From the NCBI GenBank assembly GCA_019973575.1, contig BPUI01000001.1:868001-932000 (forward strand): a DNA stretch of 64,000 bases, read 5' to 3'. A program made the position numbers and the translations under genes. Shown one piece after another: positions 8,835 to 17,988 of the stretch. The stretch is from Gemmatimonadetes bacterium T265. Lineage in GTDB: Bacteria; Gemmatimonadota; Gemmatimonadetes; Gemmatimonadales; Gemmatimonadaceae. Each line of letters starts with the position of its first letter. Positions within the stretch are counted from its first letter, which is position 1. A model generated the notes under the pieces. It made no database searches and was not told the origin of the DNA. It saw nothing but the letters and a program-made list of their open reading frames with translations.

Positions 8835-10259
8835 ATGTCTTCCTCCGTCATCCCAGACGCCGGCGGCGCGTCCGCGCGCCGAACGGCCGACCTGCCGCTC
8901 TCCGGTCCCTCCGCGACCCGCCCGCTCACCGGCCCACCACTCGGGGTGCGCGAGCGCCGCGACCGGGCGCACGGGTGGCGCAGCCGCGACGTCGGCCGCG
9001 CGGCCGCAATCGTCTTCGCGATTTACGTCCTCGGCCAGCTCGTCTGGTTCGCCAACTCGCTCCTGTTCGTCGTCTTCCTCGGCGTCCTCTTCGGGCTGGC
9101 CGTGGCGGCCGTGGTCGACAAGCTCGAGCGCTTCAAGATCCGCCGCGGCGTCGCGTCCGCGCTCGTCGTCCTCGGCGCGCTCGGCGCAATCGGTGGCGTG
9201 AGCGCGTGGATCGCCCCGACCCTGACCGATCAGCTCGGGACGCTCCGTCAGCAACTCCCGGCCGCGCTCGACAAGGTCGACAAGTGGGTGAGCACGCACC
9301 AGGGCACGCTGATCGGCTCGATGCTGCGCAGCCAGGCCGCGCCCCCGGGCAGCGCTGCGGCGGCGGCCGACACGAAATCCGGAGCGGCGGCGACTCCCGT
9401 GGGCACGGCGCAACCCGGGTCGCGCACCGCCGCCGTCGCCGCGGCCGCGGCCGCCCAGGCCGTCGCGCAGCCGAACACCGGCGGCGCGCCGTCCGCGACC
9501 GAGAGCCTCAAGGCCCGCCTCGGCGATCAGCTGTCCAGCGCGACCAAGTACCTGTTCCCGTTCCTCTCGTCGACGGTCACGGTAGTGAGCGGCCTGCTGC
9601 TCATCATCTTCCTGGCCGTCTACGTCGGCGCGGAGCCCGACACGTACCACGATGGGTTGATGCACCTCTTCCCGCACCGCGCCCGCAAGCAGGCCGGCGA
9701 GGTGCTGACCGAGATTTCGGCCGTGCTGCGCAAGTGGCTCGTGACGCAGCTCATCGCGATGGCCGTGATCGGCGCGACCGTGAGCGTCGCCATGCTCCTG
9801 CTGCACGTCAAGGCCGCCTTCGCGCTCGGCTTCATCGCGGGGCTGCTCGAGTTCATTCCGACCGTCGGTCCGATCCTCTCCGCGGTGCCGGCGCTCGCGA
9901 TGGGGTTCGTGGACTCGCCGGAGAAGGCGCTCTACGTGCTGATCGCGTTCTGGGCGATCCAGTTCATGGAGAACAACTTCCTCATTCCGTTCCTGATGCG
10001 CGGGGCCATGGACCTGCCGCCCGCACTCACGCTCGTCTCGCAGGCCCTGATGACGCTCGTCTTCGGCTTCCTCGGCCTGATGGTCGCGGTGCCCGTTACG
10101 GCGGCCGTGCTCGTCCCGATCAAGCTGCTCTGGGTGCGCGACACGATCGGCGACGACGTGGGCGCGAGCGACGATGACGCCGCGGACGCAGACCGCGCCG
10201 GCAACGACGACGGCCGCGAGGCGGACAAGCTCGGCGTCGCCGGCCCACGGCGCGGCTGA
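8835..10259 (+). CDS. AI-2E/PerM family membrane permease
   Basis: Polytopic protein of 474 aa, probably eight membrane segments, in the PF01594 family (TqsA/PerM/YtvI), whose members export autoinducer-2 or act as Na+/H+ antiporters. Typical features are the two early helices, a long soluble insert (about residues 130-235, Ala/Gln-rich here), then GLLLIIFLAVY, the GFIAGLLEFIPTVGP motif and the C-terminal helices ending LVPIKLLW. ATG 8835 removes a shadow extension through the rnd gene. The acidic tail is variable. The actual substrate cannot be told from sequence. Confidence 0.85.
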   Translation: MSSSVIPDAGGASARRTADLPLSGPSATRPLTGPPLGVRERRDRAHGWRSRDVGRAAAIVFAIYVLGQLVWFANSLLFVVFLGVLFGLAVAAVVDKLERFKIRRGVASALVVLGALGAIGGVSAWIAPTLTDQLGTLRQQLPAALDKVDKWVSTHQGTLIGSMLRSQAAPPGSAAAAADTKSGAAATPVGTAQPGSRTAAVAAAAAAQAVAQPNTGGAPSATESLKARLGDQLSSATKYLFPFLSSTVTVVSGLLLIIFLAVYVGAEPDTYHDGLMHLFPHRARKQAGEVLTEISAVLRKWLVTQLIAMAVIGATVSVAMLLLHVKAAFALGFIAGLLEFIPTVGPILSAVPALAMGFVDSPEKALYVLIAFWAIQFMENNFLIPFLMRGAMDLPPALTLVSQALMTLVFGFLGLMVAVPVTAAVLVPIKLLWVRDTIGDDVGASDDDAADADRAGNDDGREADKLGVAGPRRG

Positions 10260-10328
10260 CGCGCGCCGCGGTCGACCCGGACGGCCGGGGCCAGCCCGCA
10301 CCGGCACGGACCGCATAGTTTTGCGCGG

Positions 10329-10991
10329 GTGACGACCGCCCCTCACGCCCCCGCCGCGGCCGACGCCGCGGAGACCGACGCGTCGGTCTCCGCGGCCGAG
10401 CAGACGCGCGCCGCCGCACTCGGCGCGGTGCTGTTCCGCAACCGCGGCTGGCTGCCGGTCCCGTTCGTCGCCGTGCCACTCCTCGCGCCGTCGCAGCTCG
10501 GCCCGGGGCAATACGTCCGCGCGTGGGTCGTCGGCGCGCTACTCGTCGTCTTTGGCGAAGCGTTTCGGCTGGCCGGCGTCGCCGCGGCGGGCACGGTCAC
10601 GCGCCGACGCTCGCGCACGGTCCAACGCCTCGTGACCTACGGCGTCTTCGCGTGGATGCGGAACCCGCTCTACGTGGGCAACTTCTTCGCCTGGCTCGGC
10701 GTCGTCGTCGCGAGCGGGGTGCTCTGGTTCCTTCCCGTGGCCGCGTTGCTCTTCGCGGTCGAGTACACGCTCATCGTGCGCTACGAGGAAGGCGTGTTGG
10801 AGTCGATCTTCGGCGGCGAGTACCTCGCGTACAAGGCGCGCACGCCACGCTGGCTGCCGCGGCCGCCGCGCGCCCCCGAGCACGGGCCGCACGCGTGGGG
10901 CGAGGCGCTCCGGAGCGAGGTGTCGACCTTGCTACAGTACGTCGGCCTCGCCGCCGCGCTCGGCGTGAAGCACTGGGTGACGACGCGGTAG
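10329..10991 (+). CDS. Isoprenylcysteine methyltransferase-like/PEMT-family membrane protein
   Basis: A 220-aa integral-membrane methyltransferase-like protein. The diagnostic C-terminal block is GVFAWMRNPLYVGNFFAW, then RYEEGVLESIFGGEYLAYKARTPRW, with the conserved RNPxY, EE and EYxxY residues that bind SAM in ICMT/PEMT proteins. Several hydrophobic helices surround it. The start is GTG 10329. Bacterial members methylate phospholipids or unknown small molecules; the substrate is not identifiable. It converges on the ferredoxin gene with only 3 bases between stops. Confidence 0.75.
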   Translation: MTTAPHAPAAADAAETDASVSAAEQTRAAALGAVLFRNRGWLPVPFVAVPLLAPSQLGPGQYVRAWVVGALLVVFGEAFRLAGVAAAGTVTRRRSRTVQRLVTYGVFAWMRNPLYVGNFFAWLGVVVASGVLWFLPVAALLFAVEYTLIVRYEEGVLESIFGGEYLAYKARTPRWLPRPPRAPEHGPHAWGEALRSEVSTLLQYVGLAAALGVKHWVTTR

Positions 10992-10994
10992 CGG

Positions 10995-11258
10995 CTACCG
11001 CGTCGGCCGCCCCGGCGGGGTCGCGCTCTTGAACACGTCGCGGTTCTTCGTCACGTACGCGGCCAGGTTCGACGGCACGTCCTCTTCGGGGAAGATGGCC
11101 GTCACGGGACACTCCGGCTCGCACGCGCCGCAGTCGATGCACTCGTCCGGGTGGATGTAGAGCTGGTCGCCGCCCTCGTAGATGCAGTCGACGGGACACA
11201 CGTCGACGCACGACTTGTCCTTGACGTTGATGCAGGCTTCGGTGATGACGTACGGCAT
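10995..11258 (-). CDS. fdxA: Ferredoxin, FdxA-type (7Fe/8Fe)
   Basis: An 87-aa electron carrier. It opens [17 protein letters not shown], matching FdxA ferredoxins, then [20 protein letters not shown] and [13 protein letters not shown]. The first site follows the 3Fe-4S style (spacing of the first Cys pair as in FdxA), the second binds 4Fe-4S. ATG 11258 is the family start; the longer upstream frame is spurious. The C-terminal tail after the second cluster is about 30 residues, shorter than in mycobacterial FdxA. Confidence 0.85.
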   Translation of the reverse strand: MPYVITEACINVKDKSCVDVCPVDCIYEGGDQLYIHPDECIDCGACEPECPVTAIFPEEDVPSNLAAYVTKNRDVFKSATPPGRPTR

Positions 11259-11647
11259 GGGGCGTGAGCTGGCGGACGGGAAGGGGATTCGGCCGGCACG
11301 GATTTCGGCGTGCAAGCTACCGGGGCAGGTTCGAGACCAACAGGCGGAAATTGATCCACGGTCGTGCCCGGACGTCGCGACTCGGGATCGCGCGGGCGGT
11401 CCACCATGTTGATTGCGGAACCGCGGAACTTGCGTCAGGGAACGAGCCGCCCCCGGTGTTCTGGGGTAATGGGGCCACGCCGTGCCACGTCGGGCGCGCC
11501 CGGTTCGTCCTGGCGCACACTCCTGGCGCACACGTGGTATGGCAGTTGCCCCGTCAACTGGTGACGCCGCTTGACGGCGCGCGTCGCCGCTTCAACGAAT
11601 CGCCGCCCCGGATCCCATCCGGCCGCGGCCGTTCGTGTCACCCCCGC
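11259..11647. other. Divergent intergenic region, no gene seen
   Basis: This 389-base region separates the ferredoxin (minus) from the large barrel protein (plus). It contains a 13-bp perfect tandem duplication (11508-11533), a TTGACG at 11571-11576 with no good -10 at 17 bases, and a small GTCA/TGAC dyad just before it. The open frames through it (the upstream extension of the barrel ORF) show no domain. Confidence 0.4.
11508..11533. repeat. 13-bp perfect tandem repeat (two copies)
   Basis: TCCTGGCGCACAC occurs twice back to back in the upstream region of the large outer-membrane gene. It could be a pair of half-sites for a regulator or a simple duplication. Confidence 0.6.
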
Positions 11648-14600
11648 ATGGGGATCCGATTGATGCACCGCCCAGCAGCCCTCGCCTCGGTTCTGCGGCG
11701 CCTCGCGCGCGCGGCCGCCGTCGTCGTGCCGACCCTCGCCGTGCTCGCCGGGACCAGCCGCCCGGCCGACGCGCAATACTTCGGCCGGAACAAGGTCAAT
11801 TACCAGACCTTCAACTTCCGGACGCTCAAGACGCCGCACTTCGACGTCCTGTACTACCCGTACGAGGAGGAAGCCGCCCGCGACGGCGGGCGCATGGCCG
11901 AGCGGTGGTACGCGCGCCTGAGCCCCTTCATGCGGCACACGTTCCAGCGGAAGACGATCATCTTCTTCTCGGACCAGTCGGACTTCCAGCAGAACAACGT
12001 CACCGAGATCGGCGACGAAGGCACGGGCGGCGTCACCGAGAGCTTCCGCGAACGCGTGCTCATGCCCTTCACCGGCGTGTACGCGGACAACAACCACGTG
12101 CTCGGCCACGAGCTCGTGCACGTCTTCCAGTACGACATCGCCAACGCCACGCCCGGCGCGCAGCAGGGGCTCAACACCCTCCCGCTCTGGCTCATCGAAG
12201 GCATGGCGGAGTACCTCTCGCTCGGCCGTTCGGACGTGAACACGGCGATGTGGCTGCGCGACGCGGCCCGCCGCAACGACGTGCCGACGATCAAGCAGCT
12301 CACCAACGACCCGCGCTACTTCCCGTACCGCTACGGGCAGGCGCTCTGGGCCTACGTGGGCGGCCGCTACGGCGACCAGGCCGTCGTCGACGTGTACCGC
12401 GCAGCGCTCCGGTACGGCTTCGAGGGCGCCATCCGCCGCACGCTCGACGTCTCGACCGACCAGCTCTCGAAGGACTGGAAGGCGAGCATCCAGGGCGCGT
12501 ACCTGCCGCTCCTCGCCGGGCGGACGCCGCCCGACGGGACGGCCAAGCCGCTCATCGTCCAGCGCAATCCGAAGCGCGGTGGCGAGTACAACATCGGCCC
12601 GACCGTAAGCCCCGACGGGCGCACGGTCGCGTTCTACTCGAGCCGCGGGCTGTTCAGCATCGAGATCTACCTGGCGGACGCCGAGACGGGGAAGGTCACG
12701 GCCCAGCTCGGCTCGCTCAACTCGCCGCGGCACTTCGACGCGCTGTCGTTCGTCAACTCGTCGGGCACGTGGAGCCCGGACGGACGACGCTTCGCGTACG
12801 TCGCCTACCAGCAGGGCAATCAGGTCATCCAGGTCTACGACGTCGCGCGCCGGCGCACCGAGCGCACGCTCAAGACGCCCGGCATCGGCGCCGCACTCGA
12901 CCCGTCGTGGAGCCCCGACGGGCGCACGATCGCCTTTGTCGGCCAGGTCGGCGGCATATCCGACCTCTACCTCTACGACCTCGCGGCCGACCGCGTGACG
13001 CGGCTGACGAGCGACCGCTACGCCCAGCTGCAGCCGGCGTGGAGCCCCGACGGCCGCACGCTCGCCTTCGTCACCGACCAGGGCCCCGGGACCGACTTCG
13101 ACCGGATGACCTTCGCGCCCACGCGCATCGGCCTCTACGACCTCGAGACGCGGCAGCTCCGCGTGCTCGACGGCTTCCCGGGCGCGCGGCACATCAACCC
13201 GCAATTCGCCCCCGACGGCCGGTCGCTCTACTACGTCGCCGACCCGGACGGCTTCTCGGACCTCTACCGCCAGGACCTCGCCAGCGGCCAGCGCTACCGC
13301 CTGACGCGCTCCGCAACCGGCGTCGCCGGCATCACGAACCTCTCGCCCGCGATCAGCGTCGCGCGGCAGACGGGACGCGTCGTCTTCTCCGTCTTCGACC
13401 ACGGCGGCTACGACATCGTCCGCCTCGAGGCGGGCGAGGCGCAGGGCACGCCGGTGCCCGCCACGAACGCCGCCCCGGCGGTCGCCGCCAGCGGCAGCGC
13501 GACCGGCGGCACGACCAGCGCGATCGTCTCCGCGCCGGTCGCCGCCACCGTGCCGAACAACGCGATCGCGATGGCTGACACCGCCACGACCCCGCGAGGG
13601 GTGGCCGACGCGACGGCGCTCGGCGCGGGCGGCGTCCTCCCGCCCGCCACTCCGGGCCGCTCGAGCACGATCGAGGGCTACCTCGCCGACGCCGGCAACG
13701 GCCTGCCGCGCGCCGACACGACGTTCGCCTCGACCAAGCTCGTGCCGAAGATCAGCCTCGACTACGTGGCCCCGCCCTCGGTCGGCGTGGGCTACAACAG
13801 CTACTTCGGCACCGGTGTGACCGGCGGCGTCGCCGCGTTCTTTAGCGACCAGCTCGGCAACCAGAACCTCGCCGCGGTTGTCCAGGCGCAGGGCCAGCTC
13901 GCCGACATCGGCGGCCAGGTGCAGTACATCAACAGCAAGTACCGCTGGAATTACGGCGGCGGCATCGGGCACGTGCCGATCCCGTTCGGCTTCGCGGGCT
14001 ACGGCTACGATCAGAGCGGAAACCTAAATCTCACGCAGTACATCGGCCGCATCACGCAAGACTTCGTCTACGGCATCACACAGTATCCGCTCAACGCCGA
14101 GCAGCGGTTCGAGTTCACCGCGGGCTTCACCCGCCAGACCGTGAGCGCCAAGCAGTACATCACCCAGCTCGACCCGACGGGGAGCTACGTGATCGGCGAG
14201 TCGAGCAATCGTGTGACCGGGCTGTCGCCCGCGTACAACTACGCGCAACTCAGCGCGGGCTTCGTCGGCGACTACTCGACGTTCGGTCTCACGTCGCCGA
14301 TCGCCGGCGGGCGCTACCGCTTCGAGGTGGCGCCGAGCTTCGGCGACCTGCACTTCACGCAGATCACCGCGGACTACCGCCGGTACTTGTACTTCCGCCC
14401 GGTGACGTTCGCCGCACGCGGCCTCCACATCGGCCGGTACGGCGGGAATTCGAACGCCAACACCAACGTCGACAGCGTGTTCGCCGGCGTCGGCGAGTTC
14501 AGCCCGTCACAGCCGTATTACATCGGCCTGCCGACGCTCATCCGCGGGTACGACGTGCTGAACTCGAGCAACCCGACGAACGAGTGCCCGGCTACGGCGA

Positions 14601-14971
14601 CCGCGATCAGTCAGTGCCCGGCGATCTCGCACCTGTTCGGGAACCGCCTCGCCGTCGCGAGCGCAGAGTTCCGGATTCCGCTGCTCGCGCCGGCTGGTCT
14701 CGGGCTCATCAACACCAACATCCTGCCCGTCGACCTCGTCCCGTTCGTCGACGGCGGCGTGGCCTGGACCGGGTTGCAGAACCCGCTGCTGAAGTTCCTC
14801 ACCGGCGACGCCGCGCGGACTGAGACCCGCAACATCCCGCTCGTCAGCACGGGCGTTTCGACCCGCATCAACCTGCTCGGCTTCGCCGTGGTCGAGATCT
14901 ACTACGCCCACGCGTTCCAGCGCCCGGACCGCCAAAACGGGTTCGGCTTCGTCCTCTCGCCGGGCTGGTAA
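11648..14971 (+). CDS. Protease-like/TolB-propeller/outer-membrane beta-barrel protein
   Basis: Large exported protein of about 1107 aa. A signal peptide ends near ADAQ (about residue 41). The N-terminal domain carries HELVHVFQ at residues 154-161 and WLIEGMAEYLS further on, the HExxH...E pattern of MA-clan zinc peptidases. At least four WSPDGRT/SPDGR repeats mark a PD40/TolB-type propeller (about residues 310-620). After an Ala/Thr-rich linker the last 400 residues look like a transmembrane beta-barrel ending in FVLSPGW, with aromatic-rich strands as in BamA/patatin-type surface antigens. ATG 11648 is chosen; ATG 11663 is possible. Function unproven. Confidence 0.75.
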   Translation: MGIRLMHRPAALASVLRRLARAAAVVVPTLAVLAGTSRPADAQYFGRNKVNYQTFNFRTLKTPHFDVLYYPYEEEAARDGGRMAERWYARLSPFMRHTFQRKTIIFFSDQSDFQQNNVTEIGDEGTGGVTESFRERVLMPFTGVYADNNHVLGHELVHVFQYDIANATPGAQQGLNTLPLWLIEGMAEYLSLGRSDVNTAMWLRDAARRNDVPTIKQLTNDPRYFPYRYGQALWAYVGGRYGDQAVVDVYRAALRYGFEGAIRRTLDVSTDQLSKDWKASIQGAYLPLLAGRTPPDGTAKPLIVQRNPKRGGEYNIGPTVSPDGRTVAFYSSRGLFSIEIYLADAETGKVTAQLGSLNSPRHFDALSFVNSSGTWSPDGRRFAYVAYQQGNQVIQVYDVARRRTERTLKTPGIGAALDPSWSPDGRTIAFVGQVGGISDLYLYDLAADRVTRLTSDRYAQLQPAWSPDGRTLAFVTDQGPGTDFDRMTFAPTRIGLYDLETRQLRVLDGFPGARHINPQFAPDGRSLYYVADPDGFSDLYRQDLASGQRYRLTRSATGVAGITNLSPAISVARQTGRVVFSVFDHGGYDIVRLEAGEAQGTPVPATNAAPAVAASGSATGGTTSAIVSAPVAATVPNNAIAMADTATTPRGVADATALGAGGVLPPATPGRSSTIEGYLADAGNGLPRADTTFASTKLVPKISLDYVAPPSVGVGYNSYFGTGVTGGVAAFFSDQLGNQNLAAVVQAQGQLADIGGQVQYINSKYRWNYGGGIGHVPIPFGFAGYGYDQSGNLNLTQYIGRITQDFVYGITQYPLNAEQRFEFTAGFTRQTVSAKQYITQLDPTGSYVIGESSNRVTGLSPAYNYAQLSAGFVGDYSTFGLTSPIAGGRYRFEVAPSFGDLHFTQITADYRRYLYFRPVTFAARGLHIGRYGGNSNANTNVDSVFAGVGEFSPSQPYYIGLPTLIRGYDVLNSSNPTNECPATATAISQCPAISHLFGNRLAVASAEFRIPLLAPAGLGLINTNILPVDLVPFVDGGVAWTGLQNPLLKFLTGDAARTETRNIPLVSTGVSTRINLLGFAVVEIYYAHAFQRPDRQNGFGFVLSPGW

Positions 14972-15018
14972 GCGCCGCCGGGAAGCGCCGGCACGAACGC
15001 GCCGCTATAGTACGACGT

Positions 15019-15052
15019 ACGACGGGCGGGGCCACGCGGCCCCGCCCGTCGT
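15019..15052. terminator. Bidirectional terminator hairpin
   Basis: A 15-bp perfect stem (core GACGGGCGGGGCC/GGCCCCGCCCGTC) with a 4-base loop ACGC lies between the convergent barrel-protein and YhbY-like genes. There is no T-run on either side. Confidence 0.7.
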
Positions 15053-15100
15053 CGCGTCGGCGCTCGATCGGTTACCGCTCGTCTACAAACTGATGCGCGC

Positions 15101-15412
15101 TCACGCGCGCCAGGGCGGCTCGGCGCCGGGCTTGCGCGCGAGATCGGGATTGTGGCGGTAGAGCGTCGTCGTCCGCCCGATCACCTGGACCACTTCCGCG
15201 GCCGCCGCCGTCGCGAGCGCGTTCGCCGCGTCCTTGACCGGCACGTCGACCGTGCGGGCGAGCTGCACCTTCACCAGCTCGCGCGCCCGGAGCGCGTCGT
15301 CGAGCGACTGGAAGAGCGTGGGCGTGAGTCCCTGGTGCCCGACGTGGACCAGCGGCGTCAGGTGGTGCGCTTCGGCGCGGAGGGCCGCGCGCTCCTTTCC
15401 GGTCATCGGCAT
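15101..15412 (-). CDS. yhbY: YhbY/CRM-domain RNA-binding protein
   Basis: Small protein of 103 aa covering one complete CRM domain, which in YhbY associates with pre-50S ribosomal particles. Motifs: RAEAHHLTPLVHVGHQGLT (the LxPxxxVGxxGL signature), LVKVQLA and VQVIGRTTTLYR near the C-terminus. ATG 15412 gives MPMTGKER; ATG 15406 is the alternative. It begins 11 bases after the stop of the M23 lipoprotein gene, so the two are probably cotranscribed. Confidence 0.85.
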   Translation of the reverse strand: MPMTGKERAALRAEAHHLTPLVHVGHQGLTPTLFQSLDDALRARELVKVQLARTVDVPVKDAANALATAAAAEVVQVIGRTTTLYRHNPDLARKPGAEPPWRA

Positions 15413-15423
15413 GAGGTCCGCAG

Positions 15424-16119
15424 TTAGTGGACGGCGCTGAGCGACGCCGCGGTCGCCGCGCGCGCGGCCCGCGCCGCGTCGGCCGCGCGGAGAAACGGTA
15501 GCACGTCGACGGGCGTGCCCGCCCACCAGCGCCGGTCGGGGCCGAGCCGCGCGACTTGGAAGTGCAGGTGCGGGACGTCGGGCGGCGCGTTGCCGGTCGT
15601 GCCCACGTACCCCAGCGTGTCGCCCTTCTGGACCGGCGCGCCCTCGACGAGCCCGTCGCGGTAGCGGTCGAGGTGGGCGTAGTAGTAAACGAACCGCTCG
15701 AGCGGGTCGACGGCGTAGACCGTGTTGCCGCCTAACGCATTCCACCGGACCTTCCACACCCGCCCCTCGTCGGCGGCGAGCACGGGCGTGCCGCGCGGGG
15801 CGAGGATGTCGGTGGCGTGGTGCGTGCGCCCGCCGCTCCGGTCCTCGTCGAAGCTGCCGGCGATCTTGGCCGCGCGCGCGCCGGCCACGGGCACCAGCAG
15901 CTCGCGCTCGCGCAGGTAGGCGAGGTCCTCGTCGCTCACCGCGACGGCGCCCGCGGCGACGGCCGGCGCGCCCACGCCCGGCACGTCGACCCGCGGTCGG
16001 GCCGCGACCGTCGGCCGCGTGGCGACCGGCGCGCGCCCCGCGCACGCCGCGAGGACGAGCACGAGGGGCGCGTACGCCGCCGCGGGCGGGCGGGCGCGAA
16101 GTCGAGGGAGGGGCGACAC
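15424..16119 (-). CDS. M23 family peptidoglycan endopeptidase, lipoprotein
   Basis: LytM-type zinc endopeptidase of 231 aa. A lipobox LAAC at about residues 23-26 predicts lipid attachment. The metal site is HHATDI (H-x3-D type) and HLHFQ near the C-terminus, both intact, so it should be an active enzyme rather than an EnvC-type activator. The glycine-rich turn VGTTGNAPPDVPHLHF is typical. It probably acts in cell-wall remodelling in the periplasm and is followed by the yhbY-like gene. Confidence 0.85.
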   Translation of the reverse strand: MSPLPRLRARPPAAAYAPLVLVLAACAGRAPVATRPTVAARPRVDVPGVGAPAVAAGAVAVSDEDLAYLRERELLVPVAGARAAKIAGSFDEDRSGGRTHHATDILAPRGTPVLAADEGRVWKVRWNALGGNTVYAVDPLERFVYYYAHLDRYRDGLVEGAPVQKGDTLGYVGTTGNAPPDVPHLHFQVARLGPDRRWWAGTPVDVLPFLRAADAARAARAATAASLSAVH

Positions 16120-16178
16120 GGGGGCGGGGCGGAGGGCGGGCGCTCTAACCTAACCGCGTCCCGGCCGCACGCCCCGCG

Positions 16179-17903
16179 CTAGAAGCCAACGCGAACGCCC
16201 GCCTCGCCAAACGGCCGCATCCGCGTGCGCCCCGCGACGAAGTTCTCGTTCGTCACGCGGTCCGCGCCGATTCGTGCCGTGAGCGACCGCCCCCGGCCGA
16301 GCGCGCCCTGCTCGACGGCGACCTGCGCGCGGGCGCGGCGTTCGACCGGACGCTGCGATACCCGCACGAACTTGAGCGCGCCGGTCGTCTCGCCGGTCAC
16401 CGTCGTCGAGTAGTACGGGCTCGCGTCGCGTTGCTCGCCCGTCAGCACGAGGCGGACGGTCCGCGCCGGCGCCGGCCGCCACGCGAGGGCGCCCGTGAGC
16501 GACTGCCCGTTCGGCCCGAGCGGCGAGCCGATGATCTGCTCGCGGTACTGAATGCCCGACGTGAACTGCCCGTGCTCGTAGAGTCGCAGCGACGTGTGTT
16601 GAAAGAATGCGTCGAGCGACAGCGTCCCGTCGTCGCGCAGCCGCGGGAGCGTGAGGCCAAACAGGTGGCCGGAATCCTCCCACAACACGCTTTTGAGCCG
16701 GCGCGCGTCGAAGTCGTCGAGGCTGAGCTCCCAGTACGCCGTCGCGCCGCGCAGCGCCGGAATCCGCACCCGCACATCGAACGGCGCGATCTTGTTCGAC
16801 TGCTGCTTGTCGGCGCCCTTCTTGAGCCAGGTCAGGAACGGGAACAGGTCCGTCACCCGGCTGCCGAACGACAGCGGCGGCGCGCCGTGCCCGCCGAACT
16901 CGTCCATCATCCCGGCCCCGAGTTCGACGTTCGGCGTCGGGCTGATGGCGACCTTGTAGACGACGAGCTTCGAGTGTGGGAAGACCTGGTCGCGCGCGCC
17001 GAGGTCCGCCACGAACAACTCGGTCCGCACCCGGCCCACGTACCGGAACAGCCAGGGGAGCGTGAACGCCGTGTCCGCGCCGAGGGACAGCGCGTGCAGC
17101 GGGCGGGCGTTGGCCGAAACGAGGGTACCGCCCGGCATGCCCGGGCCGAGTGGGGCCTGGCCCCAGACGAGCTCGTCGATGCCGGCCTGAAAGGCGACGT
17201 TAGCCACGACGACCCGGGCGTACAGGCGTTGCGGCTCGACGGTGACGCGGCTGCCCGCCGGGCCGACCGGCGCGTCCGAGCGCGCGGCCGTCCATGACAG
17301 GCGCGGCTGGGCGACGACCGACAACCAACTACCGACCCCAAGCGCACTCACCGTCTCGAACGACGTGGCGAGCCCCTGGACCGCGGGTCGCCCAAAGCGC
17401 GCATCCAGCGGCGGGAGCGTGAGCGCGTCGACACCGCCAAGCTCGCCGTTGACGGGAACGCGGCGGAGCGGGGCGCTCGTCGCGGCGCTCGACAGGAGGA
17501 CCGACTGGAGCGGCACCACGTGCACGTCGGACGTGCCATGCGGGGCGTCGTCCGCGCCCGCTCCCAGTGCGAGGAGCACCTGGTCGGCCAGCGCGGCGGC
17601 GCGTGCGTCCGACGGTGTCGGTGACCCGCGGCGTGCCCGATCAGCAACCGCGCGTTGCACGGCGTGGGCGAGTCGCGTGAGTTCGCGCACCGAGTAGGGC
17701 CGCTGCCCGACGATCGCGCCTGGGACGGGTGCAAGGGCGAGCATGGCGTCGGTCGCTTGCGCAACGGGCTCGTCCGGCGCGACGGTCGCGGCTGGCGGGA
17801 GGGCGGCGGTCGCCGCGCCCTGTGCCGTGGCACAACTGGGTGCGAAAAGCGCCGCGCCGATGACATACGGCGTGGCGCGACGACAACGGGTGACCGGGAG
17901 CAC
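16179..17903 (-). CDS. Wzi-like outer-membrane capsule assembly protein
   Basis: A 574-aa exported protein with a signal peptide ending near CATAQG. After an Ala-rich N-terminal domain it shows regularly alternating beta-strands to a terminal Phe (RVGF), as in outer-membrane barrels. The block GQAPLGPGMPGGTLVSANARPL and the following PW(L)F strand region resemble the capsule-assembly Wzi family (PF14052). Wzi binds capsular polysaccharide at the surface. No wza/wzc genes lie nearby; a glycan cluster is found 30 kb on. Family assignment is moderate; other barrel families remain possible. Confidence 0.6.
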   Translation of the reverse strand: MLPVTRCRRATPYVIGAALFAPSCATAQGAATAALPPAATVAPDEPVAQATDAMLALAPVPGAIVGQRPYSVRELTRLAHAVQRAVADRARRGSPTPSDARAAALADQVLLALGAGADDAPHGTSDVHVVPLQSVLLSSAATSAPLRRVPVNGELGGVDALTLPPLDARFGRPAVQGLATSFETVSALGVGSWLSVVAQPRLSWTAARSDAPVGPAGSRVTVEPQRLYARVVVANVAFQAGIDELVWGQAPLGPGMPGGTLVSANARPLHALSLGADTAFTLPWLFRYVGRVRTELFVADLGARDQVFPHSKLVVYKVAISPTPNVELGAGMMDEFGGHGAPPLSFGSRVTDLFPFLTWLKKGADKQQSNKIAPFDVRVRIPALRGATAYWELSLDDFDARRLKSVLWEDSGHLFGLTLPRLRDDGTLSLDAFFQHTSLRLYEHGQFTSGIQYREQIIGSPLGPNGQSLTGALAWRPAPARTVRLVLTGEQRDASPYYSTTVTGETTGALKFVRVSQRPVERRARAQVAVEQGALGRGRSLTARIGADRVTNENFVAGRTRMRPFGEAGVRVGF

Positions 17904-17988
17904 GACGCAACGCTAGCCGGGCTCCCCCGGGGCTGCCAATCAGCTGCTCACCAGGTCGCGACTAAGGTGCTGTGGCCGGCGCACCCTG

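Noticed and set aside
8736-10511. Upstream extension of the RNase D frame
   Set aside because: Lies antisense to the AI-2E permease and is Arg/Asp/Glu low-complexity; RNase D homology begins at the GTG at 8735.
11435-13972. Minus-strand open frame of 845 codons
   Set aside because: Antisense to the propeller/barrel gene, whose WSPDGR repeats and HExxH motif prove the plus frame; the minus product has no recognisable motif.
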